Below are positions 60,697 through 64,000 of a stretch of 64,000 bases of DNA, piece by piece. A program made the translations under genes and the position numbers. Source of the DNA: Falsibacillus pallidus (GTDB lineage Bacteria > Bacillota > Bacilli > Bacillales > DSM-25281); NCBI RefSeq assembly GCF_003350505.1, contig NZ_QQAY01000001.1:310001-374000 (forward strand), in the 5' to 3' direction. Below the pieces are notes generated by a model. It did not search any database. It saw nothing but the letters and a program-made list of their open reading frames with translations, and had not been told where the DNA came from. The stretch's first letter is position 1. Each line of letters opens with the position of its first letter.

Positions 60697-62549
60697 AATT
60701 GACTTCTAACCTTCTCATGAGCGGCAGTCAGGATTTCATCAATCGCTTTTGCATCGTCATAGCATTTTTTGATATATTGTTCCATCGCTGCGATCATCTC
60801 GCTTCTTTGTCTATGGAACAATGTGACTTCTCTTGCTTTTTTCATTTTTTCTGCGAAGACTTCATATCCCAGTGGATTTAATGCACTGGCTATTTCCTTA
60901 TAAAAGTAGTTCTGAGTCCATTCTTTATACAGTGAATTCAGCTTTTGAACAGAATGATTGATGCTTCCGGCAGATTTTCGGTTTTCTACAAGTTTTTTTG
61001 CTTTTTCAATTCCCTTTAACAATTCTCTTTCTTGACTGAAAAATTTTGTTTTTTCTTTCTCAAGCTTGGTGGAAGCCTCAACGAAAAACTCTTTTGAATA
61101 GCCTTCATCCTCTTCCGTTTTCCATTTATCTGCTGTACATGGATTCTTCAATCTTGAATGAATGACATCAATTAATTCCACAAATGAAGTTCCTTTTATT
61201 TTTGCACCGCCTTTTGTCGAATTGATAGTTTCTTTTTGATTCATCTCGATATAGTTTTCCAAAAGGATTCTCATCTCATTTAGCGAGGCATCTGTCTCAA
61301 TCCATTCACCATCTACATCCTCAACAGGAATATACTGTTTTTTTAATTCTTCTTCACTTAAATCAGCGTCTCTCCAGTCATAAGAAATCCCCTTCGCATA
61401 ATACTGCCCTTTTCTGAAAGCAAGATTCTGCCCTACCAATATGATAGGGGAGCACCCCAATTTCATCAGCATCTGATAGGCAACAATCGCAATGGAATAC
61501 GCATCATTTACGGTTTCCGGCAGTGTCCCGTCTGTATTTCTCGCATATAGGCGGGAAATGGGATCCCGGGTGTTAATCAATAAATGAAGCTTTTGACCCG
61601 GATATTTCGAAAGTGTCTGATGACAGATGCTTGATCCAAATATCATCGGTATTTCTTTTATCTCTTTCTCCACAATTTCTTTAAAGACGTGCTGGTTTAC
61701 ACTTTGAGGTTCAAATGAACAGACAGCATCCGGGTAAATTCCTGCTTGTATCAGCGGCTTATTGGCGGAACCAACCGCAAAAATATATGCCAGTCTGTTT
61801 TCTTTGATATACTTCAGATTTTCAAGTTCTTCCTGCAGTGATGGCCCGGCTGCCACAATAATCGCTGGTCTGTCATGAAAATGGTTTTTTTTCTTCAAAA
61901 TGTTTGGTGTAGTGAATGTAGCTGGGAAATTGATGATAGAGTTCCTTATCCAGTTCATTTGGTTATTCGCCAACGTCACTAGATTTAATCGTTTTCTCTC
62001 AAATGAAGCCTTTAATGCACCCAAGAAATCCGCGTATTCTTCAGGATAGAGCAGCTCGTAGCTTGGGAGGGGGATCACCGCTACCCTTCCACCCAATTGG
62101 GAAGCCAATGCATCTGCGTGGAGTTGAGTATCTTTTCCTATTTCTCCTAAGAAGAAGCCACGGGCTCTTTCAACAAAAGAAATGGAACGGTTATTCAAAA
62201 GGTGATGAAATATCTCCATGGAGGGTTCGAAGATGGAATAAGGTTGTTTTGGATATAACTCTATGAATTTCTCAATATGATATCCAAGTCCCATTCCATA
62301 AAAAAGCACATGAGAATCTTCTTTAATCATTTCCTTCTGGGCAGCGATTAATTTTTCCGCTTCCTCTTTTATTTGCTCCGGGCCGCCATGTATAAAACAG
62401 GCTCCGGTATCAGCATCCTTTTTCAAATCGATGACTTTTCCATCCATTTTGACCTGTTCGAAAACATTCCGCGGTTTGTATCCCTTCATCTTTTCATATA
62501 TTTCTTTATTGTTTGCTTTCAGATAATTTAAATTATCTAATCCGTTCAA
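60687..62549 (-). CDS. Motility-associated Maf/DUF115 glycosyltransferase-like protein
   Basis: 620 residues. The central DUF115/MptE-like domain contains HDRPAIIVAAGPSLQEELENL, VGSANKPLIQAGIYPDAVCSFEP and ILVGQNLAFRKGQYYAKG, the Maf signature. Maf proteins transfer pseudaminic or legionaminic acid onto flagellin. The N-terminal part (1-200) is the Maf-associated region and the C-terminal part is helical. TTG at 62549 follows AAGGAGG by 6 bases. It is divergent from nucleotide-sugar genes that could supply the donor. Confidence 0.88.
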   Translation of the reverse strand: MNGLDNLNYLKANNKEIYEKMKGYKPRNVFEQVKMDGKVIDLKKDADTGACFIHGGPEQIKEEAEKLIAAQKEMIKEDSHVLFYGMGLGYHIEKFIELYPKQPYSIFEPSMEIFHHLLNNRSISFVERARGFFLGEIGKDTQLHADALASQLGGRVAVIPLPSYELLYPEEYADFLGALKASFERKRLNLVTLANNQMNWIRNSIINFPATFTTPNILKKKNHFHDRPAIIVAAGPSLQEELENLKYIKENRLAYIFAVGSANKPLIQAGIYPDAVCSFEPQSVNQHVFKEIVEKEIKEIPMIFGSSICHQTLSKYPGQKLHLLINTRDPISRLYARNTDGTLPETVNDAYSIAIVAYQMLMKLGCSPIILVGQNLAFRKGQYYAKGISYDWRDADLSEEELKKQYIPVEDVDGEWIETDASLNEMRILLENYIEMNQKETINSTKGGAKIKGTSFVELIDVIHSRLKNPCTADKWKTEEDEGYSKEFFVEASTKLEKEKTKFFSQERELLKGIEKAKKLVENRKSAGSINHSVQKLNSLYKEWTQNYFYKEIASALNPLGYEVFAEKMKKAREVTLFHRQRSEMIAAMEQYIKKCYDDAKAIDEILTAAHEKVRSQLKN

Positions 62550-62690
62550 ATGGATCCTCCTTCGCTAATCATAGTTGGCGATAAATACACACCCATCTTC
62601 CTTTATTGCTTCATTGATATGGTATGAATAATAAAAATATGTTCGCCAGCGAGATAAGTACAAGGCGGAGGCTTTTCCACGGGTTCTAAT

Positions 62691-62720
62691 TTGATTTATC
62701 CAATTGTATAACAATAATAT
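62691..62720 (+). promoter_or_regulatory. Candidate promoter of the nucleotide-sugar operon
   Basis: TTGATT (62691-62696), 18 bases, TAATAT (62715-62720). Confidence 0.5.
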
Positions 62721-62755
62721 GGAACACCCATGCCGCTTTTCGGGGGGAGAAGTTC

Positions 62756-63757
62756 ATGTTCAATGGAAAACAAGTACTGATCACTGGGGGAACCGGTTCA
62801 ATCGGAAGTGAATTAGTACGGCAAATCATCACTCAGTCCCCAAAGGTCATCAGGGTCTACAGCAGGGATGAATCAAAGCATTTTCAACTGCAGCAAGAGT
62901 TTGCCGATCATGAAAATATTCGCTACCTTGTTGGGGATATACGGGATAAAGACCGACTCGTCTATGCTGCAAAGGACATTGATTATATATTTCACGCAGC
63001 AGCCCTGAAACATGTCCCTGCCTGTGAATTCAATCCATTCGAAGCTGTCAAAACCAATGTCCTCGGGACTCAGAATATCATCGAAGCAGCGATTGCCAAT
63101 GAGGTGGAAAAAGTCGTATCCATCTCCACAGATAAAGTAGTGAACCCTATTAATACAATGGGGGCAACCAAACTTCTTTCAGAAAAAATCATATCTGCCG
63201 CAGAGTTTTATAAAGGATCCAGCCGTACTAAATTCTGCTGCGTCCGTTTTGGAAACGTCATGGGTTCGAGGGGGTCTGTCATCCCTCTTTTCATCCAGCA
63301 GTTAAAGAAAAAGCTGCCAATTACATTGACGCATAAAGAGATGACACGATTTATGATGACCATTGAAGAAGCCGCGGGCTTGGTCATAAAGGCTGCCTCT
63401 ATGGCAAGCGGCGGCGAGACGTTTGTCCTTAAAATGCCGGTCATCCGTATCAATGACCTCGCAGAAGTGCTTTTAGAAGATTATTTAGATTCAGGCAGCT
63501 CAGAAAGCCATCCTGGCATTATTAAGGTCGGGATGCGCCCGGGTGAAAAGCTGCATGAAGAATTAATGACCTTGGAAGAATCAGAGCGAGCATATGAAAA
63601 CGACAGGATGTTCATGATTGTACCTGGAAGGAACAGCAAAAAAAGTCTGCCGCAGGAATTTTCCAAGGCAGCAAAAAAACCATATGCATCCAACGGAGCT
63701 GAACCTTTGGATAAAAGCCAATTAAAAGAACTATTAAAAAATACAAGATTCATTTAA
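62756..63757 (+). CDS. Nucleotide-sugar 4,6-dehydratase (PseB/LegB-like, PF02719)
   Basis: 333 residues. Extended SDR with TGGTGSIGSEL (Rossmann), DIRDKDRL, HAAALKHVP, STDKVVNPINTMGATKLLSEK (catalytic region; Met replaces the usual Tyr in TMGATK, as in PF02719 dehydratases), and RFGNVMGSRGSVIP. Probably UDP- or GDP-GlcNAc 4,6-dehydratase, the first step of pseudaminic or legionaminic acid. Ribosome site GGGGGGAG. It leads an operon with 63771. Confidence 0.9.
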   Translation: MFNGKQVLITGGTGSIGSELVRQIITQSPKVIRVYSRDESKHFQLQQEFADHENIRYLVGDIRDKDRLVYAAKDIDYIFHAAALKHVPACEFNPFEAVKTNVLGTQNIIEAAIANEVEKVVSISTDKVVNPINTMGATKLLSEKIISAAEFYKGSSRTKFCCVRFGNVMGSRGSVIPLFIQQLKKKLPITLTHKEMTRFMMTIEEAAGLVIKAASMASGGETFVLKMPVIRINDLAEVLLEDYLDSGSSESHPGIIKVGMRPGEKLHEELMTLEESERAYENDRMFMIVPGRNSKKSLPQEFSKAAKKPYASNGAEPLDKSQLKELLKNTRFI

Positions 63758-63770
63758 TCAGAGGTGAAAA

Positions 63771-64000
63771 ATGAAAACAATTGCCATCATCCCGGCAAGA
63801 GGCGGCTCAAAAGGATTAAAAAACAAGAATATCCTGCAACTGAACGGAAAGCCGATGATTGCATATACGATCGAAGCTGCATTTAAATCAACCGTCCCGG
63901 ATGAAGTGATTGTCTCAACTGATTCTGAACAAATCCTTAATATCGCCAAGCAATATGGAGTAGATTCTCCACTCAGGCGCCCTACGCATTTAGCAGAAGA
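63771..64000 (+). CDS. Acylneuraminate (nonulosonate) cytidylyltransferase, N-terminal fragment
   Basis: The first 76 residues are visible before the window edge. KTIAIIPARGGSKGLKNKNI and NGKPMIAYTIEAA are the CTP-binding loops of CMP-sialate synthetases (NeuA/PseF/LegF). GAGGTGA precedes the ATG. Downstream part is outside the window. Coupled to 62756 by a 13-base gap; supplies the CMP-activated donor a Maf protein would use. Confidence 0.93.
   Translation, partial: MKTIAIIPARGGSKGLKNKNILQLNGKPMIAYTIEAAFKSTVPDEVIVSTDSEQILNIAKQYGVDSPLRRPTHLAE

Noticed and set aside
1-64000. tRNA/rRNA genes, insertion sequences, CRISPR arrays, prophage or defence islands
   Set aside because: I looked for cloverleaf-like tRNA segments, transposase motifs, spaced direct repeats and phage gene clusters and found none that I could support.

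Overview
This 64 kb window comes from a low-GC, endospore-forming Bacillaceae chromosome. The evidence is an alpha/beta-type SASP gene, a likely gamma-type SASP gene, KinD- and KinE-like sporulation kinases, a Spo0E-like phosphatase, a SleB/CwlJ-type hydrolase, ClpE with CtsR boxes, SAM-I and yybP-ykoY riboswitches, strong AGGAGG ribosome sites and many TTG/GTG starts. From memory of the Bacillus subtilis 168 map, the left two thirds follow its ykoY-to-ptsI region in inverted order: ykoY (terC), sigI, rsgI, sspD, ktrD, ykrP, kinE, mtnA, mtnK, mtnU, mtnE, mtnW, mtnX, mtnB, mtnD, ykvA, kinD, mhqR, clpE, ykvI, ykvS, ykvT, ptsH, ptsI. Genes not on that backbone sit between these landmarks. I saw no tRNA, rRNA, insertion sequence, prophage or CRISPR.

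Layout. 1-2.0 kb: ptsHI (ptsI runs off the left edge). 2.1-5.5 kb: a MoxR AAA+/DUF58/DUF4129 operon. 5.6-11.9 kb: small membrane and envelope genes, an SDR, ykvT, ykvS, a DUF2254 protein, a lipoprotein and ykvI. 12.1-14.3 kb: clpE with two promoters and three CtsR boxes. 14.3-20.8 kb: pepF-like peptidase, mhqR-like regulator, metallophosphatase, kinD, a Spo0E-like gene and ykvA. 21-29.2 kb: the complete methionine salvage pathway. mtnW-X-B-D and mtnK-A each have a SAM-I riboswitch, and mtnE and mtnU are divergent between them. 29.2-33.8 kb: an autoregulated ArsR/DUF2087-GNAT pair, kinE and ykrP. 33.9-37.9 kb: a radical SAM protein, two overlapping spore-protein-like small genes, ktrD and sspD.

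38-42.6 kb: sigI-rsgI, a secreted acidic DUF5667-like protein with a His/Gly/Asn tail, and a TerC transporter behind a manganese riboswitch. 42.7-51.8 kb: a membrane protein, an aldehyde dehydrogenase/acyl-reductase-like pair, a SwrC/AcrB-type RND exporter, an unknown polytopic protein and prfC. 51.8-55.5 kb: a block of poorly characterised genes (YueH-like, JAMM protease, coiled-coil protein, Cys-containing possible spore-surface protein and two unknowns). 55.5-60.7 kb: glutathione peroxidase, FUSC protein, diguanylate cyclase, M42 aminopeptidase, OsmC protein. 60.7-64 kb: a Maf-like protein, a nucleotide-sugar dehydratase and a truncated acylneuraminate cytidylyltransferase. This looks like the edge of a flagellin-glycosylation or nonulosonate locus.

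No single feature here is unmistakably a new system. The best candidates for new biology are: the sigI-rsgI/DUF5667/TerC module with a possible SigI-type promoter; a perfect inverted repeat that would hide the Shine-Dalgarno of a small oxidase-like membrane gene; tandem palindromes nested in the arsR promoter; and the 52-55.5 kb block of uncharacterised, possibly spore-surface genes.
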